Assembly (NCBI GenBank): GCA_903918755.1 | Contig: CAIXFN010000024.1 | Location: 22,974-86,973, forward strand | Source: an uncultured Pedosphaera sp. | GTDB lineage: Bacteria > Verrucomicrobiota > Verrucomicrobiia > Limisphaerales > Pedosphaeraceae | DNA: 64,000 bases | Direction of reading: 5' to 3' | Shown here: one piece after another, positions 10,191-20,310 of the stretch | Layout: each line of letters begins with the position of its first letter | How positions within the stretch are numbered: position 1 is the stretch's first letter | Position numbers and translations under genes: made by a program | The notes under the pieces: generated by a model | Told to the model about the DNA's origin: nothing | The model's input: only the letters and a program-made list of their open reading frames with translations | Databases searched by the model: none

Positions 10191-13100
10191 TCACTTCGGC
10201 CCCAACGCGGAAAAACTTAAAACCACCTCTTTCATCCCGGGTGCCATTTGCCCATGCGTCACCTGACCGCCCGGCCATCGCACGGTGATCTCCACGGAAT
10301 TCGTTGGCGCGGGAAACACCAGCACGGCGGCATCCTGCGACCAATAACCCGAACCCGCGTGGATCTCCTTCGTGGCCGGGCAATGCGAACAACGAACCTG
10401 CGCCCCCACTCCGGTGGGGTTGCCCGGCGGTCCCTGGAGGCGCACTCGCACTCCGGGCGCGCCCCCGGTATTGCGGAACAATTTCACCGGGCCGCCATTT
10501 TGGCTCACGCACAAATCCACCCGGCCATCATGATCGAAGTCCGCCACGGCCGCGCCGCGCTGTTCACCATAGACGCGGATGCCGCTTTCGCCAGCGGACC
10601 AGGGGCGGAACCCGCCGTGGCCGTCGCCCCGCAGCCAAAGTCCGCGGCCCGCATCGTCCCGGCTGGTTTCAGATTCGGTGGCAAAGAAATTCTGGCTGAG
10701 AAAAATGTCGTCGTTCCCGTCATTGTCGATGTCCGCCACACAAGCCGCAAACGCCGGGCTGAGTTGCGCTTCCACCGGCAACGTGTGCGCGGCAAAATGA
10801 TCCCCCTGGTTGAGGAACACGGTGGTTTCGAGCCAGTTGGCCGTGAGTTCATGCGCCGCGGCCGCGCGCTCCCCCAGGATTTCCGGAATACTCGCTGCGC
10901 CAAATTTGCGAAAAGAATCGTAGCGCGCGCTGAGAAACGGCAGCGCGGCACCCATCCGGCCCAGGTGTTGCCAGGGCACGATTTTCGCCAGGGTTGGGTC
11001 GTAATACGCCTCCAGCAAATCCACGCCGCCCAATCCGCTAAAATCACCATAGTAGAGCCGCAACGGTTGTTCCCGGAAGCCTTGATATTTCGTGTTGCGA
11101 CCCCAGTTGGATGCCACCAGGTCCAACTTTCCGTCCCCATTGAAATCCCCGACCGCGACGCCGTTCCACCATCCCCGGTATTTGTCCAAGCCCAATTCGG
11201 CGGTGATTTCCCGCCACGTGCGCCGGTCCTGGTAGCGGAAAACCCGGAGCGGCCCCCATTCGCAGGCGAGGATTAATTCAGGATAGCCATCCCCATCGAG
11301 GTCGCACCAGACCGCGCCGCTCACCAAACCCACTTGGTGTAACAGCGCACCGGCCCCTGCATCCTCCACCAGCCGGCCCCCACGATTGTGAAACAACCGT
11401 GAGCTGGCGGCCTCCGGATAACGTCCGCCGATCACTCTTCCGCCCACGAAAAGATCCAATTGGCCGTCCCCGTCATAATCGCCAACGGCGAGGGGGCCCG
11501 TACTGGAACTGGTTCCCGGGATGAGGTCGCGCATCGCCCCCGCCGCGGGGTCATACCAAGTCACCGCGCCGCCGTTCGTCCGGCCGTCCTCGTAATTGGC
11601 GGACCCGGCCAACAAGGCCGGTTCCCCAGCGGCCAACTGCGCCCCCAGGATGGTCGTCTGATCACGCGGGACGATCTGCTGCAAGAAATCTTGCGTAAAC
11701 CGTTCAAATCCCCCTTTGCCATTGTTGTGGAAGGCTGCCAGGGTTCCCCCTTTGCCGGCACCAATGATCAGGTCCTCCCACCCATCGCCGTCCAGGTCAA
11801 ACCACGCCAACCCGGGACCGAGCTGGCTGTATTTGCGCGGCAACAGCGGCTGGCGTTCAAAGTCGTCAAAATTCTCCTCATGATGGTTCGCCTTCAGCAA
11901 ATCGCTCACGTCGGTAAATAATGGCGCGGGGGTGGCCGGGAGAACCGGCGGCGGTTGCTCCGCCCCCGCGGGCTCGATCAGCTCGACCAATTGATTCGGA
12001 CGCACCCCTTCCAGCCGGCTAATTGTCCCACTGCGCCAGACCACCTCCACGGTCAGGGCGTTGGTCAGCGACCCCGCGGCGAACACCCGCATGGCATCAT
12101 CGGACGAAAGGTACCGTCCCCCGCTTTGCATTTCCTGGGTCTGCCGGGGAACCGCGCCGCCGGTGACCGTGATACGCGCGCCGATGCCCCGCGTGTTGGG
12201 CGACTGTCCTTGCAACCGGACGGCCACGCGCGGCGCGTTGCTCTCATTGCGATAAATCCCCGCCACCCCGTTCATATTGTTCACGATCACATCCAAATCC
12301 CCGTCCCCATCGAGATCGGCCAGCGCCATTCCCTGCGTGACCCCGGGCGTGGCAAACCCCCAGGTGGCCCCGGTCTCCTCGAAGGTCAGATCGCCACGGT
12401 TGCGGAAAGCCAACTTGGGTTGCTCCAACCGGGGAAAGCGCGCCCGCATCTGGAGCGCTTCCGAATCGCTTAATTTCTGGCTGCGCCGGGCAGCCTCCAA
12501 TTGATTCGCCATGTCCACATCCTGGACATCCCGTTCAAATCCAGTGCTGATCAACAGGTCCTCATAGCCATCCAAATCCACATCCAGAAAAACCGGCGAC
12601 CAGGACCAATCGGAGGCCGGGAGGCCGCTGAACCAGGCGATCTCCGAGTAGTCCCCATCGCCCCGGTTCAAAAACAAGGTGTTGCGGGGTACTTGAGGTC
12701 GGTTTTCGATCGCACCGACTGGTGTGATTAGCGGCTGATGACCCCCGACCTGCACCTGGCGCAGCCGATGGTTGCGGCTGAGCATATCCGTTACAAAAAT
12801 TTCATCGTGTCCATCCCGGTTCAGGTCCGCGAAGTCCACCCCCATGGAGAACCAGCTGGTCTTGCGGATCGCCGTGGGTCGGACCATTTGAAATTGACCC
12901 TTCCCCCGGTTGATCCAGATGCGATCGGGCGAAGCCAGATCACTGCAAACGTAAAGATCGGGAAGCCCATCCCCATTGAGATCCCGGAAAGCAGCCGTCA
13001 ACGTCCAATCATACAGCGGCTCCCGCAGGGGCTGCCCGAGCTCATCCAGAAACGCGCCATTGGTGAAGGACACCGCCGCGAATTTACCCCCGCCCTCATT

Positions 13101-13886
13101 CCGGTACAAAACGTCGGCCTGGCCGTTTTCCGAAATGGCGCCGTGCTCATCCAGGGTGAGCCAGCCCTCCAGGTCCGGTCCGGTGAGGGGTCGTCCGTTC
13201 AACATCGTTACCACCCGCTTGCCGTTGACCGTGGCCACGCGCAATTGCATGCGGAACCCGTCGCGCAGGGTTTCATTCCGGTAATTGCACACATAGAGAT
13301 CCAACCGCCCGTTGCCCGCCACATCCGCCAGCGTCATGGACATCCCCGCGGTCACCGAAGCCAGACCCGCGGTTGTTGTGGTTTCTTGAAAATGACCCTT
13401 GCCATCATTCAAATAGAGATGCACCCCTTTGCCGATGGAAGTCACCAGGAGATCCAGTGTGCCGTTGCCATCCACATCCGCCAAAACCGCCCCGGTCGCG
13501 TCCAGGTTCGTCAGATCAAGACCGGACGACTGCGTGATGTCCTGAAATTTCCAATCACCCAGGTTTCGGTACAGCACCGAGTGTCCCCCGATCCCGCAGA
13601 AAAACAAATCACAACGACCATCACCATCCACATCCCCGGCTGCCACCCCAGAACCATTCAACAAGATGTGGTTGCGCAACGAACGGGCCGCCGGAACCAC
13701 ATTGGTGAAGGACACCCCCGTTTGCCCTGGAGGCAACAGGGTAAAACCCGCATGACCCGTCCGGGGCAACTCCAGATCCGCCACGCGGTGCCCGCCCAGT
13801 GGGCGAAAAATCGGGGGTGCCGCCTCGGCTGGGGGCATTCCGCCAATAAACAGTGCCCCGATGGCCAGCAGCCGGGCGGGATGCAT
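10191..13886 (-). CDS. Secreted FG-GAP/VCBS repeat protein with two ASPIC/UnbV domains
   Basis: 1231 residues if started at ATG 13886, which opens directly on a signal peptide (ARLLAIGALFIGG) and has GGGGGGA about 8 bp upstream; an in-frame ATG at 13976 would add a 30-residue non-signal leader. At least twelve Ca-binding loops of the type DxDGDGxxDL are visible (for example DVDGDGRCDL, DLNGDGLPDL, DLDGDGDLDV, DFNGDGKLDL, DFDHDGRVDL), as in integrin-like beta-propellers. Two ASPIC/UnbV modules are seen: one near the middle (VRLQGQSPNTRGIGAR ... GGRYLSSDD) and one near the C-terminus (VRLQGPPGNPTGVGAQ ... GSGYWSQDA). The protein therefore looks like two propeller-ASPIC units in tandem. Such proteins are abundant in Verrucomicrobiota, Planctomycetes and Acidobacteria, are exported, and have no established biochemical role; carbohydrate or surface adhesion is often assumed. 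Confidence 0.85.
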   Translation of the reverse strand: MHPARLLAIGALFIGGMPPAEAAPPIFRPLGGHRVADLELPRTGHAGFTLLPPGQTGVSFTNVVPAARSLRNHILLNGSGVAAGDVDGDGRCDLFFCGIGGHSVLYRNLGDWKFQDITQSSGLDLTNLDATGAVLADVDGNGTLDLLVTSIGKGVHLYLNDGKGHFQETTTTAGLASVTAGMSMTLADVAGNGRLDLYVCNYRNETLRDGFRMQLRVATVNGKRVVTMLNGRPLTGPDLEGWLTLDEHGAISENGQADVLYRNEGGGKFAAVSFTNGAFLDELGQPLREPLYDWTLTAAFRDLNGDGLPDLYVCSDLASPDRIWINRGKGQFQMVRPTAIRKTSWFSMGVDFADLNRDGHDEIFVTDMLSRNHRLRQVQVGGHQPLITPVGAIENRPQVPRNTLFLNRGDGDYSEIAWFSGLPASDWSWSPVFLDVDLDGYEDLLISTGFERDVQDVDMANQLEAARRSQKLSDSEALQMRARFPRLEQPKLAFRNRGDLTFEETGATWGFATPGVTQGMALADLDGDGDLDVIVNNMNGVAGIYRNESNAPRVAVRLQGQSPNTRGIGARITVTGGAVPRQTQEMQSGGRYLSSDDAMRVFAAGSLTNALTVEVVWRSGTISRLEGVRPNQLVELIEPAGAEQPPPVLPATPAPLFTDVSDLLKANHHEENFDDFERQPLLPRKYSQLGPGLAWFDLDGDGWEDLIIGAGKGGTLAAFHNNGKGGFERFTQDFLQQIVPRDQTTILGAQLAAGEPALLAGSANYEDGRTNGGAVTWYDPAAGAMRDLIPGTSSSTGPLAVGDYDGDGQLDLFVGGRVIGGRYPEAASSRLFHNRGGRLVEDAGAGALLHQVGLVSGAVWCDLDGDGYPELILACEWGPLRVFRYQDRRTWREITAELGLDKYRGWWNGVAVGDFNGDGKLDLVASNWGRNTKYQGFREQPLRLYYGDFSGLGGVDLLEAYYDPTLAKIVPWQHLGRMGAALPFLSARYDSFRKFGAASIPEILGERAAAAHELTANWLETTVFLNQGDHFAAHTLPVEAQLSPAFAACVADIDNDGNDDIFLSQNFFATESETSRDDAGRGLWLRGDGHGGFRPWSAGESGIRVYGEQRGAAVADFDHDGRVDLCVSQNGGPVKLFRNTGGAPGVRVRLQGPPGNPTGVGAQVRCSHCPATKEIHAGSGYWSQDAAVLVFPAPTNSVEITVRWPGGQVTHGQMAPGMKEVVLSFSALGPK

Positions 13887-14026
13887 CCAGGAAGTCCCCC
13901 CAAGGAAAGAATCCAAGGCGCGTGGAATTGGGTTCACCGCCCCCCGGTGGGCGGGCGAGTCTTCGAGGGCACTCATGGCGGGCAGGATAGAGGACTGCAG
14001 CCAGACGGCACAAGCCCGGCCGGGAC

Positions 14027-14060
14027 AAAAAAACGCGACCGGGGTAGGCCCCCGGTCGCG
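14027..14060 (-). terminator. Rho-independent terminator for the PA14/Ig-like gene
   Basis: A perfect 11 bp inverted repeat (CGCGACCGGGG at 14034-14044 and CCCCGGTCGCG at 14050-14060, 5-base loop) is followed on the minus strand by seven T residues (plus-strand A run 14027-14033). It lies 27 bp beyond the stop at 14088 and upstream of the divergently unrelated ASPIC gene start, so it insulates the two minus-strand genes from each other. Confidence 0.85.
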
Positions 14061-14087
14061 TCGTGATTCAGACTGCTGGCTTAGATC

Positions 14088-16955
14088 TTACTGTTGCAGC
14101 AGGCGGTAGAACTTCTTCGGCGCCAACTTCACGTTGACGACGAGGGGGTTCGGATTGCCCACCACGGCGGTCCAGGTCTTGAGGTCGGCGGATTCTTGCA
14201 GGGTCGCCTGGTTTTGATAGGCGGACCACGGCAGGGTCAGCACCCCGTTGGCCAGAACCGGTTGACCGAAGCTGGGCAGGGGAATCGCGGCGAAGCTCGA
14301 CAGATACTGCCCGGGGATGGGGGACAGGCTGGTCGCGGCCGTGGTATCACCGTCCATGCGCCAAGCCACCTTGACGTAGTCGCCGCCGCCGCCTTCGGCA
14401 TGGAGCGCCTGGACGTAATAGGAATGACCCGCAATCAGGGGGATAGGCGAAGAGGTGGTCAGTGCGCCGGGTTCCTGGAAGCCATGGCAGCAGCTGGTTT
14501 CTTCCGCGATGGTCGTGACGTTACCAGGCGTGCTGTCCGTGCTCAGGTTGAGCTGCGAACCATCATCGCTGGCCAGGAAGAACACGTAGTTTGTCGTGAC
14601 GGTCGGAGTGATCCAGCCGGAGATGGAGGCTCCATATTGATCGCCCAACGCGCCAAAGGCGGGATTGTTGTTCAAATCGCCACCGGTGAAGAGAGTGGAG
14701 TCAAACGCCGACAGGGTGGCGTTGGTCCAGGTCGAGATCGGGAAAATACCGCTGCCGAGCAGGGTAGAGATCGAGGCGCTTGCGCCCATGTAATAATAAT
14801 CGAAGGTCAAACCGCCCGTGGTGAGGACCGGCGCCTTGAAAGAAACCGGGGCCGGGACGATCGTGTTCGGGGTGGAGGCCTGATCCGTGACCCCGCTGAC
14901 CGTCAGGGTGTATTTCGTCCCGGGGGTCAAACCGGAGGTTTGCAGGATCACTTCGCGCCAATCGGCGCCCAGCGTTTTGCCGCGGACGTCGGTTTGAACG
15001 TTGGCGCTGAGGACGGTCACGCCGGGAATGCTGTAATTGGCCTGATTGGCACCAGTGAGGGTGTCAATGTGCTTGCTGAACAACACCTTGACGAGGTACG
15101 GGTTCGCCGCACCAGCCGTGTTGGGGGTACCCAACGCGGTCACGGAGACGACCGTGGGTTTGTTCGTATCCGGCAACACCGTCACGCTGACGTTATAGGT
15201 GTGCGTGCCACTGAGGGGATTCGTTACCGTCAGCGAATAGGTGCCGGAATCGGCCACCGCGACCGGAGTAACCACCAGGTTCGGGGTGGACACGCCTTGC
15301 ACGACGGTGGCGGGATAATGGACGCTGTTGTCGACATTGAGGGTCGTTCCATCCAGCGGGGTGCCCGCCAGGCTCCAGGTATAGGTGTTGGGGCTGCCGC
15401 TGAAAGCGGAGGTCAGGCTGAGGGTCTGGCCTTCGATGACCGTGACCGAGGCGGGCAATGCCGTGGTGACGGCTGCCGGCACGTTTTGCACCGTGAACAC
15501 CCCGAAGCCATAGGCGCCACCCGACCAGAAGACGGTGGCCTTTTTCAGGTTCGCCGGGGCGGTGGTGTCCGGAATGACGGTCACGTCACCGGTGTAGCCG
15601 AAGTCGTTGCCGACGCCGCCATTGTCGGAGTTGGCGATGTCATCTTCGGTGCAGGGCAGTTTCCAGGCGGAATTGAGGGCGATGCTGCCGTCCAGGCGAT
15701 GCACGCCGATCCAGCCGGGCTTGTGGTAGTTGGTGCCGCTGATCACCGGATACTGGTTGTTCCAGCTCGGCATCGAGTAGTTGACAATATAATCGAGGGA
15801 GGCATTGCCATCGATCGCGCAGCTCCAATTGCCGTCATAATACTGGTCGCCATCGATGGGAACGGTTTCTGGCAGCCCGTGGGTGCCGGCGGCTTCCCAG
15901 GCAAACGCGGGTTGGCTTTCCCCGGCGGAAGTTTCTTCCCGGTGGAGGACGCGAACGCTCCCGTCGGCGTTACCCGAGTAGGAGAAGGAGTCGATGATGT
16001 ACGCCGGCGCGTCGGGGTCGGATTCGTACCGGTTGGGCCGATTGCCGTAGCCCGCCCCGGGATAATGCCCGGTATAGACGGTTTCCAAATTGGGACGGCT
16101 GGAATCCCAGGCATACTTGATGACATGGGTCGATTGTCCACCGAGGGCATAGGAATTCTTGCCCGCTCCGTTATCCCGGTTGTCCAACCGGCCTACCGGT
16201 GCGAAATCGAAACCATTCGTGGTGGTGAAAATCTGGGGATTGGATTCCATCCGCCAGGTGCCGCCGCCCGCGAACAGCACGGTGCTCACACCTTTGCCGG
16301 TCACGCGGAATTCCCGCCAGCGCATGCTGGAGTTACCATCGCCGTTGGAACTGCCATCCAGCGCGTTGCCGTTGCAGTCCGAGGCGCCCGAGGTGGGTTC
16401 GGTCCAGGCGCAGGTCGGAATGTTGGACCAGGCGTCCTGCCCGGGCAGCTTCGCAAAGCGGATGATCTTGTTCTTGTGGCCTAAATAGATGTTTTTGTCT
16501 TCATCCAGACCCCATTCACTGAAAAAGTCATAAGGACTGCCCTGGCCGGTGATCGCGATGGGAATGGCTCCCCACGTGATGGCGACCGCATTCGAATGAC
16601 CCGGCAGGATCAAGGGCTTGCCCGTGGCGGCATCAATCCAGATCAGGCTGCGATCGGGAAACGCGTTGGAGATGTTGGCATCATGGGGCTGGGATTCATC
16701 AATGCCGTTTTCCCGGACGTAAAGCAACAGCTTGGTGCTGTCGTAGGGCAGCAGTTTGCCCAGGGAGATTTGGGCGGACTGGCCGTTGTTGTTTTCGTAG
16801 GCGCCGAGATTCTTCACGAGAATCGGCAGCCGGTCCGCCGGAGCAACGCCCTGTTGTCCGTTCAGATGTTCCACCCAAACGGGGGTGACCACCTGGGCCA
16901 TCGCGCTGGTCGCGAGGGCGGAGACGGCTAGGAAGGTTTTGATGATGGTTTTCAT
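14088..16955 (-). CDS. Large secreted protein with Ig-like and PA14 domains
   Basis: 955 residues from ATG 16955, which opens on a signal peptide (TFLAVSALATSAMAQ); the frame extends to 17021 but that leader is not signal-like. Residues ~25-490 have no domain I recognise. An Ig-like domain (ASVTVIEGQTLSLTSAFSG to SGTYSLTVTNPLSG) spans ~495-600, followed by an SbsA/Big-like domain (~610-705) and a PA14-type carbohydrate-binding beta-barrel (~713-880; YVFFLASDDGSQLNLS is the characteristic core). The end (LQESADLKTWTAV ... KKFYRLLQQ) is the FYRL-type tail common on secreted verrucomicrobial proteins; its role in sorting is not established. The gene is single, with its own terminator, and diverges from the GH2 gene. 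A glycan-binding or sensing role is likely; no catalytic residues are evident. Confidence 0.8.
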   Translation of the reverse strand: MKTIIKTFLAVSALATSAMAQVVTPVWVEHLNGQQGVAPADRLPILVKNLGAYENNNGQSAQISLGKLLPYDSTKLLLYVRENGIDESQPHDANISNAFPDRSLIWIDAATGKPLILPGHSNAVAITWGAIPIAITGQGSPYDFFSEWGLDEDKNIYLGHKNKIIRFAKLPGQDAWSNIPTCAWTEPTSGASDCNGNALDGSSNGDGNSSMRWREFRVTGKGVSTVLFAGGGTWRMESNPQIFTTTNGFDFAPVGRLDNRDNGAGKNSYALGGQSTHVIKYAWDSSRPNLETVYTGHYPGAGYGNRPNRYESDPDAPAYIIDSFSYSGNADGSVRVLHREETSAGESQPAFAWEAAGTHGLPETVPIDGDQYYDGNWSCAIDGNASLDYIVNYSMPSWNNQYPVISGTNYHKPGWIGVHRLDGSIALNSAWKLPCTEDDIANSDNGGVGNDFGYTGDVTVIPDTTAPANLKKATVFWSGGAYGFGVFTVQNVPAAVTTALPASVTVIEGQTLSLTSAFSGSPNTYTWSLAGTPLDGTTLNVDNSVHYPATVVQGVSTPNLVVTPVAVADSGTYSLTVTNPLSGTHTYNVSVTVLPDTNKPTVVSVTALGTPNTAGAANPYLVKVLFSKHIDTLTGANQANYSIPGVTVLSANVQTDVRGKTLGADWREVILQTSGLTPGTKYTLTVSGVTDQASTPNTIVPAPVSFKAPVLTTGGLTFDYYYMGASASISTLLGSGIFPISTWTNATLSAFDSTLFTGGDLNNNPAFGALGDQYGASISGWITPTVTTNYVFFLASDDGSQLNLSTDSTPGNVTTIAEETSCCHGFQEPGALTTSSPIPLIAGHSYYVQALHAEGGGGDYVKVAWRMDGDTTAATSLSPIPGQYLSSFAAIPLPSFGQPVLANGVLTLPWSAYQNQATLQESADLKTWTAVVGNPNPLVVNVKLAPKKFYRLLQQ

Positions 16956-17293
16956 TAGGCAACTATGGGGTGTTTTGGTTCTTTCTCTTTGTTGGTGGTG
17001 GGTGACATGGAATGACATCACAAATAAGCGGGCGGCGAATCAGTCACGGCAGGAGGGCACTTTGGCTGGCTTCTTTCATGATCGATTGGCCAAATTTCCG
17101 CCATTATTAGCAACAACTTCCAGCCAGTTCGGGTGCAAGCGACGTGAACGTCCCTTAACTTGCTCCCGCAACGGCACAATTTGATACCCTAGTAAATATC
17201 ATGGGGTTGGTCAAGATTCATTTGGAACATTTTAGAATTCGCGTCCCCAACATTGTTGTTGAATGCCATTCGCCAGGCGGCAAAAATCATTCC
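16956..17293. other. Divergent intergenic region between PA14/Ig-like gene and GH2
   Basis: 338 bp without a convincing gene, AT-richer than its surroundings; it must hold promoters for both flanking genes. A weak sigma70-like candidate for the GH2 direction is TTGCTC (17160-17165), a 17 bp spacer and GATACC (17183-17188). A short direct repeat TGACAT occurs twice near 17005-17022. An in-frame ATG at 17201 would extend GH2 but adds non-signal sequence. Confidence 0.4.
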
Positions 17294-19603
17294 ATGAAAC
17301 CGAATTTTCGTTCCGCTTCCCGTGGGTGCCTGACTGCTCGGTTAAGGCGGCCAGCGCGCCGGGCAAATTGGCTGACACTCGGGCTGGCGCTCGTGGGGCT
17401 CACGGCAACGGGGCAGGCGGCGGATTGGCAATTGCCGGACAAGGCCCCGATGCTGACCAGTTGGTCGAAGCTGGTCGGGCCTACTACTGCGCTGCCGGAG
17501 TATCCCCGGCCGCAAATGGTGCGGCCGCAGTGGCAAAATTTGAATGGTTTATGGGACTATTCCCTGACGCCCGCCGCGATCACCAACCCTCCCACGGAAT
17601 TCGGCGCCCGGATCCTCGTTCCCTATCCTTATGAGTCCGCCCTTTCCGGCGTGGCCAAGGGCAGTATTCCCGAACAGCGCCTCTGGTACCGTCGCACCTT
17701 CAAAAATCCCGCCGCCGGCCAGGAAAAAGTTCTGTTGCATTTCGGGGCGGTCAATTGGGACGCCATCGTGTGGGTTAACGGGCAGGCGGTCGGGACGCAC
17801 CGGGGTGGCTACGACAGTTTCACCTTCGACATTACCGAACAACTCAAGTCCGGCACCAACGAGTTGGTGGTCGGGGCTTGGAATCCGGTGAAAGCCGATG
17901 TGGCCGATGCCCAGGTCCTGGGTAAGCAACGCTTGCACCCCGATGGCATTTTCTATACCGCGGCCTCCGGGATCTGGCAGACCGTCTGGTTGGAAGCCGT
18001 TCCGGCCATCCATGTCACGGGCCTTAAATTGACCCCCGACCTGGCTTCCGAGACCCTGCGTATCACCGTGGACGGCGCGGCGGGTACCCGCGTTTCCGTC
18101 ACCGCCCTGGACACGGGTCGGTCCGTGGGCCAGGCTACGGGCGAAGTGGGCAAGGAATTTTCCCTGGCAATCCCGAGTCCCAAGCTCTGGTCGCCGGCCG
18201 ATCCCCACCTTTACGGTTTGAAAGTCGAGTTACTGCAAAACGGCAAGACCGTGGACAAGGTAGACAGCTATTTCGCCATGCGCAGCATCAGCCTGGGCAA
18301 GGACGAGAAGGGCCGCACCAAGATGTTTCTGAATGGCAAATTCCTCTTTGAAGTCGGCCCCCTGGATCAAGGCTATTGGCCGGACGGCATCTATACCGCG
18401 CCCACGGACGCCGCCCTCCTGTCCGACATCGCCGCCGTCAAGAAATTCGGCTGGAACACCATCCGCAAGCACGCCAAGGTGGAACCGGACCGTTGGTATT
18501 ACTGGACCGACCGTTTGGGGGTGCTCGTATGGCAGGACATGCCGCAAATGTTCGGCGGTCGGAACGGTGAACTGACGGCCGGCGCCAAATCCCAATTTGA
18601 ACTCGAATGGCGCCGGATCATCGGGGAGTTTTACAATCATCCTTCGATTATTGTCTGGACGACTTTCAATGAAGGCTGGGGCCAGCACGACACGGAGGAG
18701 GTGGTGGCGCTGACCAAAAAACTGGATCCCTCCCGGTTGGTGAATAACGCCAGTGGTTGGGTAGACAAAAACTGCGGGGACATCCACGATACCCACGCCT
18801 ATCCCGGCCCAGGCACGAAAATGCCGGAGGAACACCGGGCCGCCGTGAACGGCGAATTCGGCGGCGTCACCATGAGTGTGGACGCGCACCGCTGGACGAA
18901 AAACACCTTTGGCTACGGCAGTGTGCTCAAGGCCAGCTGGCTGGCCACCAAGCGCTATCAGGATCTCATGAAAGCCGCCTACCGGATGCGCGATAACTAT
19001 GGCACCAGCGCCTTTATTTATACCCAGTTGACCGATGTGGAGCAGGAGATCAATGGCCTGATTACTTATGATCGCGCCGTGGAAAAGCTGGATCTCAAGA
19101 TTGTGCGCGCCGCCAACCTGGGCGAGTTCCTCCAGCTGCCCCCCAACCCGAATCCCGAATGGGTGCCGACCTCCGAGGAGGCACCGCTGGTGTGGAGTTA
19201 CACCACCAACCAGCCGGCGGCGGATTGGTTTTCCCCTGCCTTTGACGCCAGTGGCTGGAAAACCGGACCCGCCGTTTTTGGTCATGAGATCAGCGGCGTC
19301 CGCACCCCCTGGACCAGTGCGGACATCTGGATTCGCCGCGAGTTTACGGTAGCCGAACCCATCCCCGCGAAGCTGAATTTGCTCATCAAGCATGACGAGG
19401 ACGCCGAGGTTTATATCAACGGGGTCCTGGCCGCGAAGGTCACGGAATACGTGGGTGATTACAAGACGGTGCCCATGAATGCCGCCGCCCGCGATGCCCT
19501 CAAAGCGGGTACGAATGTGTTTGCCGTGCATTGCCATAACACGATTGGCGGGCAGGGGATCGACGTGGGCATCATTCCCCCAGAGAAAATCGCCCGGCCA
19601 TGA
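17294..19603 (+). CDS. Secreted glycoside hydrolase family 2 (beta-galactosidase/glucuronidase type)
   Basis: 769 residues from ATG 17294, just before an Arg-rich signal peptide (WLTLGLALVGLTATGQA). The order is GH2 sugar-binding jelly roll (~45-230; PRPQMVRPQWQNLNGLWDYS), Ig-like sandwich (~235-330) and TIM barrel (~335-620). The acid/base is Glu460 in TTFNEGWGQHD and the nucleophile is probably Glu521 in VNGEFGGV, so both catalytic residues are present. A C-terminal jelly-roll module (~645-765; LNLLIKHDEDAEVYINGVL) resembles an additional carbohydrate-binding domain. GH2 enzymes release beta-linked galactose, mannose or glucuronate with retention; specificity is not readable here. The stop overlaps the start of the SIMPL gene (ATGA), implying translational coupling. 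Confidence 0.88.
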   Translation: MKPNFRSASRGCLTARLRRPARRANWLTLGLALVGLTATGQAADWQLPDKAPMLTSWSKLVGPTTALPEYPRPQMVRPQWQNLNGLWDYSLTPAAITNPPTEFGARILVPYPYESALSGVAKGSIPEQRLWYRRTFKNPAAGQEKVLLHFGAVNWDAIVWVNGQAVGTHRGGYDSFTFDITEQLKSGTNELVVGAWNPVKADVADAQVLGKQRLHPDGIFYTAASGIWQTVWLEAVPAIHVTGLKLTPDLASETLRITVDGAAGTRVSVTALDTGRSVGQATGEVGKEFSLAIPSPKLWSPADPHLYGLKVELLQNGKTVDKVDSYFAMRSISLGKDEKGRTKMFLNGKFLFEVGPLDQGYWPDGIYTAPTDAALLSDIAAVKKFGWNTIRKHAKVEPDRWYYWTDRLGVLVWQDMPQMFGGRNGELTAGAKSQFELEWRRIIGEFYNHPSIIVWTTFNEGWGQHDTEEVVALTKKLDPSRLVNNASGWVDKNCGDIHDTHAYPGPGTKMPEEHRAAVNGEFGGVTMSVDAHRWTKNTFGYGSVLKASWLATKRYQDLMKAAYRMRDNYGTSAFIYTQLTDVEQEINGLITYDRAVEKLDLKIVRAANLGEFLQLPPNPNPEWVPTSEEAPLVWSYTTNQPAADWFSPAFDASGWKTGPAVFGHEISGVRTPWTSADIWIRREFTVAEPIPAKLNLLIKHDEDAEVYINGVLAAKVTEYVGDYKTVPMNAAARDALKAGTNVFAVHCHNTIGGQGIDVGIIPPEKIARP

Positions 19604-20310
19604 ACAACTCCCGCGCCCCCCTGATTCTCGGAGCTTCCCTGGTCATCGGCCTGGCCGTCTTCGGTGTCTTTGTGGGTCGGGCGGTCAAAACCGGGCGGGA
19701 ATTTGACCGTTTCCTCTCGGTCCGGGGCCTGTCCGAACGCGAGGTCAAAGCGACGCTGGTCATTTGGCCGATCCGCTTCGCCACCACCGCGAATGAATTG
19801 GGCGGGCTGAAGGCGGCCATGGAATCCCAGCGCGCCACAGTGGTGAACTTCCTCAATGAAAAGGGAATTGCCGCCACCGAAATCACCCTCGGGCTGCCCC
19901 TGGTAACCGACCGCGAAGACGAACGCATCCAAATGGATCGCCCGGCCCTGCCGCGCTACCGGGGTGTCGTCACCCTGGTGGTCCGGAGCCCCCAGGTGGA
20001 CTTGATTAAGAAGGCGATCCAGAATGCCGACCAGCTCCTGGAGAAGGGGATTTCCCTCGATGACAAAGGGGGCGGCGAACGGACCGAGTTTATTTTTAAC
20101 GCGGTGAACGAGACCAAGCCCGACATGATCCGGGAAGCCACCGCCAACGCCCGCGTGGCGGCCGAGAAGTTCGCCCAGGATTCCCACAGCAAAGTGGGCC
20201 GGATCCGCCGGGCCACCCAGGGGGTGCTGGAAATCAGCGACCGTGACGCCGCTTCTCCCGAACTCAAAGTGCTCCGCGTGGTGACGACCGTGGATTTCTT
20301 CCTGGAGTAA
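19600..20310 (+). CDS. SIMPL (DUF541/YggE-like) domain membrane protein
   Basis: 236 residues. A single N-terminal membrane anchor (LILGASLVIGLAVFGVFVG, ~8-29) is followed by a SIMPL domain beginning with the typical phrase FLSVRGLSEREVKATLVIWP and ending in TTVDFFLE. SIMPL-domain proteins are periplasmic or anchored, with roles reported in stress responses and envelope integrity, but their molecular activity is unsettled. The ATG overlaps the GH2 stop by 4 bp, an unusual pairing that may just reflect operon packing. The frame, signal anchor and family similarity all agree with this start. Confidence 0.85.
   Translation: MNNSRAPLILGASLVIGLAVFGVFVGRAVKTGREFDRFLSVRGLSEREVKATLVIWPIRFATTANELGGLKAAMESQRATVVNFLNEKGIAATEITLGLPLVTDREDERIQMDRPALPRYRGVVTLVVRSPQVDLIKKAIQNADQLLEKGISLDDKGGGERTEFIFNAVNETKPDMIREATANARVAAEKFAQDSHSKVGRIRRATQGVLEISDRDAASPELKVLRVVTTVDFFLE

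Noticed and set aside
12738..14066. A 442-codon plus-strand open frame and many other long plus-strand frames opposite the ASPIC/UnbV gene
   Set aside because: They are antisense to a clearly coding gene with repeated DxDGDG motifs; the apparent protein has biased low-complexity composition and no signal or domain.
14094..16484. A 796-codon plus-strand open frame opposite the PA14/Ig-like gene
   Set aside because: The minus strand has a signal peptide, recognised domains and a terminator; the plus frame is Gly/Arg/His-rich and typical of high-GC antisense shadows.
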